Positions 45,568-56,400 of a stretch of 64,000 nt of DNA are shown one piece after another (position 1 is the stretch's first letter; every line of letters begins with the position of its first letter). Made by a program: the position numbers and the translations under genes. The notes under the pieces are model-generated. The model was not told the origin of the DNA, made no database searches, and worked only from the letters and a program-made list of their open reading frames with translations. The DNA comes from Halichoerus grypus (Eukaryota; Chordata; Mammalia; Carnivora; Phocidae): positions 136,290,308 to 136,354,307 of the forward strand of contig NC_135717.1 in NCBI RefSeq assembly GCF_964656455.1, written 5' to 3'.

Positions 45568-46599
45568 ATGAGGAATCATTATGTGGCCTTAGAAAGGAAA
45601 AATAGAAATACTTTGCCTGTGAGAAATCCCCAAAGGATTTTCTCTGCAGTAGTGATTCCCTGTTATTATTTTGAAGAGGAGTCACATGATAATTGTTAGA
45701 ATATAAAAGACAATAATGGTTCGGTGGAAAAGCAGGAAGATCCTAGTGATTTACAGCAGCTAAATCTCTGTCTGAGGAACAAGAAGGCTGATTTACAATT
45801 TATTTAAATGACAGTAATTTGATACCTGCGATATATGATATTTTGTGTAACGTCAAGTATTATTTCATCTTCAGTATTCAACAATAAATCTTGCCATGGC
45901 TTTAAGGATTCAGAGAATAGTTAACTACGTAAGTAACTATGCTGTACCTGGTAGATGGAGGTTATATGAGAAAGTTTTCATTTATTTCCTGTGCCTCATT
46001 TTTCCTTTATTCCTCAACTCATTTATTTCTTCTTGGCCAGAGAGGAAATTCACTTCAAAAAGCTATATTGCTGAGAAGTATGGTGAAGGTGTAACTCAAC
46101 TATATTAGACAATGCAAAGATAAGTCTGTTACTAAGTCATCCCCAATTTTCCCTTGATTTGTGCCTTTTTCCTTTTTACATGGCAGATGTCTAGATGAGT
46201 TTTCAGGTAAACTTAACAACTGATGATTAGTTTCATGTGATTGGTGAAAAGTATTGCTATCCATAAAAATGTCTAGTTTCAGACCCTATCAGCCTGTAAA
46301 CATAATGATGCCATTACTATATCAATGTGACTCCAAAATTACTTTTTAGGACTTTTGTTATTTAGCGCTGAGATAAAAATTTTTGAACCAGTTAGGCTTT
46401 CATTGAAATTGCTTGAGAATCATGAGTAAATCTTTTACTAAAATACTGGGAACAAGTTGAGAAGTCATTGATTTTACTACCCAGAAATGTGAAGACGCTT
46501 TTTGTTGTTGTTGTTCTCTCTTCCCACGATTTATTTAAGAGACTTTACATCTTCCCATTACCTTTGAGTTCCACCTAGAATCAGACCAATGGGAGCACG
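45568..46599. other. Unique non-coding stretch
   Basis: No gene recognised. The 70-codon frame at 45896-46108 has no domain. A (TTG)n tract lies at 46501-46515. Confidence 0.5.
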
Positions 46600-46705
46600 T
46601 AACTATTGGCTTGTCTTTGTGATTTTCTCAACCTCTCAACTTCAGTTTTCACATCTGTAAAATGAGTCTAATAATTTCTCTCAAACAACTGCTAAGAATT
46701 TTAAA
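46600..46705 (-). mobile_element. MIR SINE fragment, antisense
   Basis: Text ctcaacctctcaacttcagttttcacatctgtaaaatgagtctaat follows antisense MIR. Confidence 0.6.
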
Positions 46706-47146
46706 TGGGAGCCTACGGAAACACACATAGGCCCTCTTGCTCATACATTCAAACATTTCCTATGTTGATGTTATAGAACCTGACTAGTATTCCTTATCGC
46801 ACAACAGTCTACTTGTAATAAAGTCCTGTCACCTTACTAAGTATCACATGTTCCAGAACTATTAAAGGAATGGTGACAGTGGCCAGTTCATGGAAGGTAA
46901 CTATGAATGATTAAACAGCTGCTCTGGTTTTAGACAGGTCACTGGCCAGACTGAAATGTCATAATACATTGTCTAGACAAGGCAAGCAGCTGATTGAAGA
47001 AGGCATCCCCCAATATTGATATTGTACCCATTCATCTAAATTTGTTTTAAAGATAAGCATATCAAGTCAATATTTTGCAAATGAATGAAAATATCAACCC
47101 CAAACTGACCCTCAGCATAGGAGGCAGAAATGTTATTTAAAACCAA
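46706..47146. other. Non-coding stretch
   Basis: No gene or confident repeat recognised. Confidence 0.5.
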
Positions 47147-47606
47147 TGAAGTGGGAGAGCGAGGTTCTTGTCTCACGGAGTCAAAGAATGAATCTTGTGG
47201 ACAAAGGAGAGTGTGTAAAGCGCTAGAGTTTTATTAAGTGAGGATACAGAAAAAGCTCTCAGGAGTGAAAGGAGTCCAGACAGAGTTGCCACTGAGGGCT
47301 TTTAAGTTTCCTGGTTAGCCACTGAAAGCTAACCAAGGAATTTAAATCCTTTTAACGTCTCTAGTGATAGCCCCATTGAGTAAGGATTAGTGATAACACC
47401 TTTAATGGCTTAGTTCCTTTTTAATTTTTGTTGGTCACAAGCATGTGTTATAACAGGACCCCACCTCTGACACCTAGGGCAGGGTAGTCTGGTTTGTTCC
47501 CTTATCTCAGTTTCTTTACACCTCCACTTTTTTGTGATTTTTGTGAGTCTGATCCTGTAGCCCCCTACCTATCTCTCTCTACTTAGCCCCGCCTGTTCCT
47601 TACTCA
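47147..47606 (-). mobile_element. Solitary endogenous-retrovirus LTR, antisense
   Basis: On the minus strand this is a ~460-bp block starting TGAGTAAGGAACAGG and ending ...CTCTCCCACTTCA, so it has TG...CA ends. It has an AATAAA signal at 47230-47235. A TTTGTCCACAAG... stretch follows, and then a short U5-like region with GTGAGACAAGAACC. No gag, pol or env sequence is adjacent, so it looks like a recombined solo LTR. It resembles no MaLR in this window, and a carnivoran ERV1- or ERV2-type origin is inference. Matching 4-6 bp target duplications are not evident. Confidence 0.7.
47230..47235 (-). promoter_or_regulatory. AATAAA polyadenylation signal in the solo LTR
   Basis: tttatt on the plus strand. 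On the minus strand it reads CTTAATAAAACTCTAGCG, about 80 bp before the LTR end, as expected for an R-region signal. Confidence 0.6.
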
Positions 47607-47726
47607 GCAATATATATTATCACGAGAAATTCAGTCAAAATAAATTCACTTTAGTGGGAAAAATTGACAAAAACCTCAAAAGAGACAGAGTTTAAGGTCT
47701 ACAGTTCATTAAGAATGCAGTAATAT

Positions 47727-47912
47727 GGGGTGCCTGGGTGGCTCAGTCAGTTTAGCATCTTCCTTGGTCTCAGGTCATGATCTCAGGGGTCCTGGGATGA
47801 AGACTGCTTTTCCCGGTCCCTTCTCTCGCTCTATCTCCCTCCCTCCACATCATGCTTGCTCTCTCTCACTCACTCTTTCTCTCAAATAAATAAATAAAAT
47901 CTTAAAAAAAAA
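47727..47912 (+). mobile_element. CAN SINE, sense, with internal deletion
   Basis: Head ggggtgcctgggtggctcagtcag and ggtcatgatctcaggggtcctgggatga. It then jumps to the TC-rich part, so the 'gggctccctgctcagc' segment is missing. The exact duplication aagaatgcagtaatat lies at 47711-47726 and 47913-47928. Confidence 0.96.
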
Positions 47913-47928
47913 AAGAATGCAGTAATAT

Positions 47929-49004
47929 TAAAGAATAAAAAGAAAGATTTTATAGATGTAAAAAATCATCGAGGTTTTAATGACAGTTTGGAAAAATATA
48001 CATCTAAGAATTTTAAAGTAAAGCTATTTTAGCAGTTTCAGTTAATAATTTTTTATTATTATTTTTATACAGTTTGGAAGAAATATAAAATATTTGTATC
48101 TAAATGGTAGTTTGTCATAAAATGTGCATGGTCAGCTAATTAATTTTTAGGATTAAAATATAAGGCAAACTACTAATTTTTATGGTTTTTATTACAACTA
48201 CTTCCAAAAAATGAGCCATATTGAAATAGCCTGTTGTCACTGCAACAGGAAGGGGAGAACAGAATACCCTTTTCTGCACAATCTTGGATATCCCAAGAAT
48301 CAAGACTTTAATCATATCTTGGCAACTATTGCAAATGTAAACATTTATGGATTAGTCAGTGTGAAGCAGGTAAGTTTCATTTGGACAATTTTATATATTT
48401 GTATATTCTCTCTCTTTTGCACACTGCTTCTTTTCTATTTTTAACAAACAAACACCTATCTTTGGGGGGGAGTACGTCTTTTCTGGGGCTTAGATTCCTG
48501 CAGTAATAATCTCAGACTAAAACTCTATATTCTTTGATATTATTGGTATTATAAGGATATTGCATTTTCATCATTAGGGTATTTTTAATTATAATACTTT
48601 GCTGCTAGATCTCATCCTCTTATGCTTATTTGTTAAAATTATATAGATCTGGATGATGAGATAATTATATATAAATAGGATTATTATTTTAAAGATAAAG
48701 TTTTTGAAGTATTACAAATGCTTAGCCGTGTTCTGTACTTTGGATCTGTTGATTTAGCCTTCCTATTCTATTTGTTAGTTGTAACTTCACATAAACATAA
48801 TGACTATGTACATGGTTCTCACTGGTTGAATTTTTAGGGTTTGTGTTTTGAGGGTTTAGCTTATACTGGTAAGTGCTCTGACATGACCTTTGGTATATCA
48901 GTTACCTGATCTCTTTCTGGGTAAACGTGTCTTCTATTTTGACTTCTGTGAATTGGTACAAAGAAGAAAACTGGAAAAAATAATTTACCATTTCTTTTTT
49001 TTTT
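47929..49004. other. Unique AT-rich non-coding stretch
   Basis: No repeat recognised. The 77-codon plus frame at 48211-48444 contains a donor-like gtgaagcag|gtaagt at 48361-48375 but no convincing acceptor, so it is not annotated as an exon. Confidence 0.5.
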
Positions 49005-49150
49005 TTTAATTTTATTATGTTATGTTAGTCACCATACAATACATCATTAGTTTTTGATGTAGTGATCCACGATCCATTGTTTTCGTATAACACCTAGTGT
49101 GCTCCATGCAGTACGTGCCCTCCTTAATACCCATCACCGGGCTAACCAAT

Positions 49151-49170
49151 CCCCCCTCCCCCCTCCCCTC
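49151..49170 (-). repeat. Polypurine G-rich tract in the L1 3' UTR
   Basis: The plus strand has C6 T C6 T C4. On the minus strand this is three long G-runs. Human L1 3' UTRs are known to carry a G-rich polypurine tract; this is the carnivore counterpart by position. Four-tract quadruplex formation is possible but not assured. Confidence 0.7.
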
Positions 49171-49279
49171 TAAAACCCTGTTTGTTTCTCAGGTCCATAG
49201 TCTCTCATGGTTCATCTCTCCCTCCAATTCCCCCCGCCCATTTTTCCCTTCCTTCTCCTAATGTCCTCCATGTTATTCC

Positions 49280-50464
49280 TTATGTTCCACAAATAAGTGA
49301 AACCATATGATAATTGACTTTCTCTGCTTGACTTATTTCACTTAGCATAATCTCCTCCAGTCCCATCCATGTTGATGTAAAAGTTGGGTATTCCTCTTTT
49401 CTGATGGCTGAGTAATATTCCATTGTATATATGGACCACATCTTCTTTATCCATTCATCTGTTGAAGGGCATCTCGGCTCTTTCCACAGTTTGGCTATTG
49501 CGGACATTGCTGCTATGAACATTGGGGTGCATATGGCCCTTCTTTTCACTACATCTGTGTCTTTGGGGTAAATACCCAGGAGTGCAATTGCTGGGTCATA
49601 GGGTAGCTCTATTTTTAAATTTTTGAGGAACCTCCCCACTGTTTTCCAAAGTGGCTGTACCAACTTGCATTCTCACCAACAGTGTAAGAGGGTTCCCCTT
49701 TCTCCACAACCTCTCCAACATTTGTTGTTTCTTTCCGTGTCCATTTTTGCCATTCTAACTGGTGTAAGGTGGTATCTCAATGTGGTTTTGATGTGAATTT
49801 CCCTGATGGCTAATGATGATGAACATTTTTTCATGTGTCTGTTAGCCATTTGTATGTCTTCTTCAGAGAAGTGTCTGTTCATCTCTTCTGCCCACTTTCT
49901 GACTTGATTATTTGTTTTTTGGGTGTTGAGTTTGAGAAGTTCTGTATAGATCTTGGATACCAGCCCTTTATCTGTAGTGTCCTTTGCAAATATCTTCTCC
50001 CATTCTGTGGGTTGCCTCTTTGTTTTGTTGACTGTTTCCTTTGCTGTGCAGAAGCTTTTTATCTTGATGAAGTCCCAAAAGTTCATTTTTGCTTTTGTTT
50101 CACTAGCTTTTGGAGATGTATGTTGAAAGAAGTTGCTCTGGCCGATGTCAAAGAGGTTACTGCCTATGTTCTCCTCTAGGATTTGGATGGATTCCTGTCT
50201 CACATTGAGGTCTTTCATCCACTTTGAGTTTATCTTTGTGAATGGTGTTAGAGAATGGTCGAGTTTCATTCTTCTGCATGTGGCTGTCCAATTTTCCCAG
50301 CACCATTTATTGAAGAGACTGTCTTTTTTCCATTGCATGTTTTTTCCTGCTTTGTCAAAGATTATTTGACCATAGAGGTGAGGGTCCATATCTGGGCTCT
50401 CTATTCTGTTCCATTGGTCTGTATGTCTGTTTTTGTGCCAGTACCATGCTGTCTTGGTGATCAC
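49280..50464 (-). pseudogene. L1 ORF2 C-terminal region, one in-frame stop
   Basis: The frame from 50464 to 49280 encodes the C-terminal third of ORF2p, the region after the reverse-transcriptase core. It includes the cysteine-rich stretch ([15 protein letters not shown] near its first half's end). It is open over 263 and then 127 or more residues in the same frame. It is broken only by TGA at 49673-49675, right after HCW, where L1 ORF2 normally has a second tryptophan (TGG). The final residues ...SLICGT precede the natural stop at 49280. The 5' part is missing, so no catalytic core is present. Confidence 0.92.
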
Positions 50465-50480
50465 AGCTTTGTAAAATTCT

Positions 50481-51089
50481 CTAGCTCAGATTTTGGACAG
50501 CTTCTTAACAGCTGTATTTCTCTTACATCAGTATTTTATAAACACACATACATAAACGTACACACATACATATATAAACTGTACTACTATATTTGTGCAC
50601 ACTCCCTCAAAAATGATAGTTCAATCCAGCTTAGAAATGAAATGTTTCTTTTTTTCCTATTCTCTAAATACAAGGAAAAGTAGGAATGATCAGGAGGAGG
50701 AAGACTGTATGTGTGAACATCTGTCATGCCAAACTCTAGTGCTCCCACTCCTGCTTTGTTTTATATCTCTCCCAAATTTAGACCTTGGAGATGTCATTGT
50801 GAATTAAATTTATCTGATTGCCCTCAAAATGTCCATTATTGGCACAATTTGCCAATTTTAAGGAATATTTTCATTGTTATAAAATTGCAAACACATTTTT
50901 GAACATTACTCATGACTTCAACCCTATGTAGAGAACCCTACTATTCTTTCCACATAACCTGATAAAGACCTCTGTATGTTTTTTGGGTCTTTAAGATTTC
51001 ATTCATATCATCAGTTTAATACCAAACATATTCTCTTGATTTCATATATAGTGCTTCTTTTTGCCAAAAATGCCTTTCTCATGTTGTTG
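50481..51089. other. Non-coding stretch
   Basis: No gene recognised. Short (ACATA)n-like sequence at about 50542-50575. Confidence 0.5.
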
Positions 51090-51415
51090 TTTTGTTGTTG
51101 TTGCCTGCATGTTCTTCACTTGCTTTTTGCTTAGGTATTTTCTCTTCCTCCTTCAGTTTACTAAATATTTTCCTGACTTTCTTTCTGCACCCTTTCGTGT
51201 TACAAGGAATATCCTTTATTCATGATGATTATCACATTTGTAATGTGACTTTATTTTTTATGTACATCTGATTAATGTCTGTCTCATTCGGTAGATTATA
51301 TGAAACAAGGGTCCTTGTCTCTTCATGCTCACAACTGCAATTCCAGCACCTAGCATATTAATTTGTACATAAGAGGCTATTGATACATGGTTTAGAATGA
51401 ATAAATGATTTGCAA
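51090..51415 (+). mobile_element. L2 LINE 3' end
   Basis: Text gtctgtctcattcggtagattatatgaaacaagggtccttgtctc and ccagcacctagcatattaatttgtacataagaggctattgat...gaatgaataaatg is a good L2 3' end match by pattern. Confidence 0.7.
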
Positions 51416-51574
51416 TTATTCAGGGTATGAAATAGGTAAACTTATAAGTCAAACTGAAGCATACTTAGTCAAGTTAAATACATAAAAGTTATCATTATTA
51501 TATACAAAATACGGGGACAGAAATGATAAAGTGAAAAGAAGGGTGAGAATGGAAACTACCATTCATGATGCTTC
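51416..51574. other. Non-coding gap
   Basis: Nothing recognised. Confidence 0.5.
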
Positions 51575-51755
51575 CTACTTTACAGCATTCTATTATAATT
51601 CTTACTATAAACCCACACTCTTTCTATTCTATTATTTTCATTTTATGAATGAGAGACACGTGATGCAGAGTTTAAGTAATTGTTTCAACTCCCTAAGCCT
51701 AGGAAGTGCTGATGCCGGAATGAGGAACCAGATCTAATTATCTCCAAAGCCCACC
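51575..51755 (+). mobile_element. MIR SINE, sense
   Basis: Text attttcattttatgaatgagagacacgtgatgcagagtttaagtaattg...gcctaggaagtgctgatgccggaatgaggaaccagatct follows the sense MIR middle and 3' part. Confidence 0.65.
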
Positions 51756-52792
51756 CTCCCTCCATCACTCCATGACTGAACTACTTGAGCTTGTGACCTC
51801 ATGTTCCCTCTGAGATCCTGTACAGCCTTGCTTCTGGTCTTTCGTCTGAAGAATGAGTTCTGTGGAAATTGTGAGTTTAAACCTATCTTAGACTCACATC
51901 TTCCTAATTGCCTTTTCTCTCTTTCCCATAAGTGCAGCCACAATTTAAATGCTTCTGCAATTGTTGATTACTGCATTTACACTATGCCAGATGTTATCTT
52001 GTTTGAATTGTGCCCACACACTGCAGGTGCAAAATGGAGGCCACAATTGAGAAAATTTGGACTTAAGTATCTCTGTATTTTCATTTAATCTATATGCTTG
52101 GCCATATAAATCATTTTCTTCTGATTTTTTTCAGCTTTGTCTTTGCCTGGCAGGCTTATTTTATATTACTTGAAAAGTTTTAAAAGTGAGATTACTACAT
52201 TGTATTTTTTTAAATAAAAATATCCTCATCTTTGAGGTAACTTTGCATTTCCCCAGACCACAAAAAGAGTACCTTGCACATTTTTATTTGTACAAATAGG
52301 CCTAAACCTGTCATGCTTTCCACAGAGTAGACCACTGTATGGGATATGGCAATAAAATATCAAAAGTACATAAGAAAATGGATTTGGATAATCCCACAAT
52401 TACTCTTCTATGAGTAATCTAAGTAATCTAAATCCCAATGTAAAGAGATGAGCCCCTTTACATTTCCTCCTAATTTTTTTTAATGTGTTCTCTGTTCTTT
52501 CTCCTAGCTATCATGTCAAAAAATGTAAAACTTGTAACTTTGTTGCATTCACAGTGGTGTTTCTATTGACTGCTATACCTAAACTAGTGAGGAATCACTC
52601 TGATGTTTCCTATATAAATATGTTCATTTTAGGATACATTTTAGGTCACTATTTTGTAACATCTGAGCAGCCAGTATATATCATTAAATCTAAGACATAG
52701 TCAATTGTATGATACACTATTATGTTAATTACCATCAAAAAAGAACAATAAAAGAACACTGCCAATTAAAACTTTTAAAATTTTGTCCTTAT
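51756..52792. other. Unique non-coding stretch
   Basis: No gene recognised. The 95-codon plus frame at 51801-52088 lacks domains. Confidence 0.5.
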
Positions 52793-52803
52793 AGAAAAAT
52801 ATA

Positions 52804-53001
52804 TTTTTTTAAAGATTTTATTTATTTATTTGAGAGAGAGAGCGTGGGTGGGGAGGAGCAGAGGGGGAGGGGAAAGAATCTCAAGCAGACTCTGCACTGA
52901 GCGTGGAGCCCACACAAGGCTCGATCCCAGGACCCTGAAATCATGAACTGAGCTGGAACCAAGAGTTGGATGCCTAACGGACTGAGCCAACCCAGGGCCC
53001 C
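52804..53001 (-). mobile_element. CAN SINE, antisense, older subtype
   Basis: Body with ggaaccaagagttggatgcc and head ending gagccaacccagggcccc. The duplication (a/g)gaaaaatat lies on both sides (about 52793-52802 and 53002-53011). Confidence 0.94.
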
Positions 53002-53038
53002 TGGAAAAATATCTTTTTCACTCGATTTGGATTTCTTT

Positions 53039-53238
53039 CTTTTTTTTTTTTTTAAGATTTTATTTATTTGACAGAAAGAGACACAGCGAGAGAGGGAACA
53101 CAAGCAAGGGGGAGTGTGAGAGGGAGAAGCAGGCTTCCCACAGGGCAGGGAGCCTGATGCGGGGCTTGATCCCTGGACCCTGGGATCATGACGTGAGCCT
53201 AAGGCAGACGCTTAATGACTGAGCCACCCAGGCGCCCC
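53039..53238 (-). mobile_element. CAN SINE, antisense, young subtype
   Basis: T-tail, young-subtype body and head ending gccacccaggcgcccc. The duplication tcgattt(g/a)gatttct at about 53022-53036 and from 53239 has one mismatch. It sits only 37 bp from the previous SINE, in the same orientation. Confidence 0.96.
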
Positions 53239-53254
53239 TCGATTTAGATTTCTA

Positions 53255-54149
53255 TTTTATATATCATTTGTATATATATTGAAAAAGAAAATGTAAGAGA
53301 GAATTTTTTTGAGAAATAATTTGAAAAAGATATTACTAAAAATCTTTCCATTTAGAGTCTGGCTCTTTTGAGTTTCAGAGTTGTCAGTCTCTGTATTCTG
53401 CCTCAGAATAACATCCCCTATGATATCAAAAGTATTGGTGATACAATGATGTATAATTCCTCTAAAAAGTTCTTTACTTTTGTCTCCAAGATATTTTTCC
53501 ATACTACTTATTTATGGTCTGCAGACTTGATTTTTTTCTCTCTCTTTAACTTTCCAAAGAATGCACAGAATATTTGTAGGTAACAATGAGAAACCGTATT
53601 TTCTTCTCAAGAGGTTCAGAAATACCCTGTTGATTTGAAAATGGAGTGGCTATGGTTGTCCAGTCACGGCACTAGAAATAACAGTCAGGGTTCCCCAAGC
53701 CCAAGCAACCTTCTACTGCTTGGCCTATGACAATTTTAAGAGACCTCAACATTTCAAAGAACTTAAAATAGAAAGAAAGAAAGGAAGGAAGGAAGGAAGG
53801 AAGGAAGGAAGAAAGAAAAGAAAAGAAAGAAAGCTGTTTCTTAAATAGACTAAAAGTAAGGTAACCCCATAACAACCTATATTGGCCAGTGTTATACCAT
53901 GCCTGGCAAAAATGATTTTGTTAGATATCTGTTACCGTGTTTCTACTATACTAATACAAGGTTCAGTGAATTAGCATACTATAAATTTTCTCTCTGGTGA
54001 TTTTAGACTTAACCATCGTGTTTCTAGTTCTTTGGAATCTGTCACTCTGTTCACTCATCATGCTTTCCTCATATCATGCTTTAATTTAATTAAATATTTG
54101 GAGAAATAGCCCCTAAGGATTGCCCTGCAACAGGAAGGAGTATGTAGCT
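53255..54149. other. Non-coding stretch with a purine-rich microsatellite
   Basis: No gene recognised. The GAAA/GGAA tract at 53771-53832 is listed separately. Confidence 0.5.
53771..53832. repeat. Purine-only (GAAA)n(GGAA)n(GAAA)n tract
   Basis: About 62 bp of uninterrupted A/G on the plus strand, with a central (GGAA)7-like block flanked by GAAA units. Confidence 0.97.
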
Positions 54150-54345
54150 AAAATTTATGGGCAACTTATCTATTATGAACAAGCCACTTTGATAGTGGCT
54201 TTATATCTACTTTTGCATTTAAACCCTAGGAACAATTAAGATTTATAATTGCCATTTTTTAAATGATGTAACAGGGAACTGATTCTGTTATATGATTTAA
54301 CCAAGATAATCCATAGTAGAGCTGGTATGCTATAATTGAAATTTT
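54150..54345 (+). mobile_element. MIR SINE, sense
   Basis: Text ctaaaatttatgggcaacttatctattatgaacaagccactttgatagtggctttatat...ttaaccaagataatccatagtagagctgg follows the sense MIR over most of its length. Confidence 0.7.
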
Positions 54346-54373
54346 AGGTATCATTTTAACATCTCCTCCCCTT

Positions 54374-54570
54374 TTTTTTTTTTAAGATTTTATTTATTTA
54401 TTTGACAGAGAGAGACACAGCGAGAGAGGGAACACAAGCAGGGGGAGTGGGAGAGGGAGAAGCAGGCTTCCCACTGAGCAGGGAGCCCGATGGGGGGCTC
54501 GATCCCAGGACCCCGGGATCATGACCTGAGCCGAAGGCAGACGCTCAACGACTGAGCCACCCAGGCACCC
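54374..54570 (-). mobile_element. CAN SINE, antisense, young subtype
   Basis: T12 tail, young-subtype body and head ending gccacccaggcacccc. Imperfect duplication a(c/g)atctcc(t/c)cccttttt on both sides. Confidence 0.95.
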
Positions 54571-54589
54571 CAGATCTCCCCCTTTTTTA

Positions 54590-55162
54590 TTCTAACTTTT
54601 AATTCCGTATAAGTTGGCCAACATGTATTCATTTCCTTTTATTTTTCATGCTGTTTTCTCCATTTAGGAAATCATCATCATTACCACCTCATGTATATGC
54701 TTATTACAATGAAAATCACACTTAGTGTTTCATTTTGGGTTTTAGATATCTGTCTGTCTTACCCTGGACTTACTCTATGATCATTTCCAACAAGTCCTGC
54801 TTGCTAAAGTTCCTTGAGAATCTGATTAACCAAGTTCTCAATCATAGCTAGGATCTAAAGCTTGTATGGAAATAGGCAGTAGAGATGAAGGCCCAAGATC
54901 AGAGACTACAAAGTAGAGGCACTACCTTGATGTTTACTTAGGGAGGTAAAGTGGTACATAGGGAGCAGTGGTACATAGTGGTACATAGGAAGCAGCAACC
55001 ACTCTACCAAAGGAAGAAGGGAAGACCCCAGTGTAATACTGAGCCTGATCATCACAATGTCAAAAGACTCATTTTTAGCTAGGTCCTTTATTCTGAAGAA
55101 AAGATAGCTTTAGAATTATACACAGCCGTACTCTCATGGAGTTGATTGAGGTAGAACTTTTT
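54590..55162. other. Unique non-coding stretch with a short internal repeat
   Basis: No gene recognised. gtggtacata occurs three times at 54951-54987 in near-tandem order. Confidence 0.55.
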
Positions 55163-55176
55163 AAAATGTAAGATGA

Positions 55177-55376
55177 GGGGCGCCTGGGTGGCTCAGTTGG
55201 TTAAGCAACTGCCTTCAGCTCAGGTCATGATCCCGGAGTCCCGGGATCGAGTCCCACGTCGGGCTCCCTGCTCAGCGGGGAGCCTGCTTCTCCCTCTGAC
55301 CCTCCCCCCTCTCGTGTACTCTCTCTCATTCTCTCTCTCTCAAATAAATAAATAAATCTTTAAAAAAAATAAAATA
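55177..55376 (+). mobile_element. CAN SINE, young-looking, exact duplication
   Basis: 'GAGTCCCGGGATCGAGTCCC' subtype with clean tail. The duplication aaaatgtaagatga is exact, at 55163-55176 and 55377-55390. The insertion point follows a TT/AAAA pattern typical of L1 endonuclease. Confidence 0.97.
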
Positions 55377-55390
55377 AAATGTAAGATGAA

Positions 55391-56039
55391 AGGGACTGTG
55401 TGCCCAGGTGTATTATGATATACCAGCAGAAATGTGTAACAAAAATTTATTTGAAAACTGAAATTTATGAATCAGAGATTAGTCAGCTTGTTTTAAGTTA
55501 AGCAAGAAAACTCACCTTATCTGATCATAAAGAGTGGGGGATCTGGGTCTCCATAATTTTTTTGTTTGTCTGAAAGATTTATTGATTATTCTCTCTGGGT
55601 ATATTTGTGTATATACTTGGAGGTGGGGGATGGGATGTTATCTGAAATAGCATCTTCCACATGAAGTCAGCAGCTCCAATTCTCTTCAGTTTATTGTAGG
55701 GTCTGTGGCATATTTTCCTAATAAATTGCCTGAGGATATTGCTGTACCCAAGTCTTAATTATTTAAAATATTCTCACTGTAGCTGTGGAAGATAGAAGAA
55801 ACTGAACTAAAGCAAAATTGAGCTAGGACTCTGCAAAGTCGTGGTTTTGTAAAAATACCGGCTAGTTACTGTTTTGCCATTAATTTCTTCTTTATTCTAA
55901 AAGTTAAATTGAAAAAAATCTAGTTAATTGAGGGTTTCATTACTTAAGGTTTTATTGCATGCAAATAACGGTACAATAAGAATATACAAATTAGCTCAAC
56001 AAATAGAAAATTTCACTTATTTTATGCCCCATTGAAGGA
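55391..56039. other. Unique non-coding stretch
   Basis: No gene or repeat recognised. Confidence 0.5.
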
Positions 56040-56400
56040 TAGAAGTATCAAGGAAGGTCCCCGGGGATCAGAATGTGCATTGGTATTATTCAACATATTC
56101 ATTAAGCAGTCAGTGGGAAATGTAAACAAGCGTACATCCAAATCTGTAATAATAAAATGCTAGAAGCTAGAGATAATAAATCAGCTTGATCAAAAATACA
56201 GATGGATCTGGACAGCTGGGGAAATTATTCAGATGAGAAAGAGATGAGTTTTAATGGAAAGAATAGTACAATAATGCATTTGAAGAAGAAGAATACATAG
56301 CAGTAAAAAATTAATAAGAAGTTAAGATACATATGAAATAATTATGGAGAACACTATTTTAGTGTATTTGTTGATAAACTGAAGAGTGTCACAACAGTGA
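56040..56400 (+). mobile_element. L3/CR1-type LINE fragment
   Basis: The order ggtccccggggatcagaatgtgcattggtattattcaacatattcat, then gatggatctggacagctggg, then agatgagttttaatgg, then tacatatgaaataattatggag...gttgataaactgaagagtgtcacaacagtg parallels CR1/L3 reverse-transcriptase coding sequence. Highly diverged. Confidence 0.5.

Larger units (their letters stand above)
49005..50480 (-). mobile_element. LINE-1, antisense, younger carnivore-type, 5'-truncated
   Basis: Starts with T14, then a carnivore-type 3' UTR reversed (ttagtcaccatacaatacatcattag, then a C-rich tract at 49151-49168). The ORF2 C-terminal third follows, to about 50480, where it is truncated. Body sequence is far less decayed than the other L1s here. 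No clear target-site duplication is seen. Confidence 0.95.

Noticed and set aside
45301..45699. 132-codon plus frame
   Set aside because: Most of it lies in a nonautonomous hAT element; no transposase motif is present.
49835..50683. Plus-strand frames of 78-142 codons
   Set aside because: Antisense to the L1 ORF2 C-terminal region; no independent support.
54951..54994. Three near-tandem gtggtacata units as a possible binding-site array
   Set aside because: Too short and too few; simple local duplication is the easier explanation.
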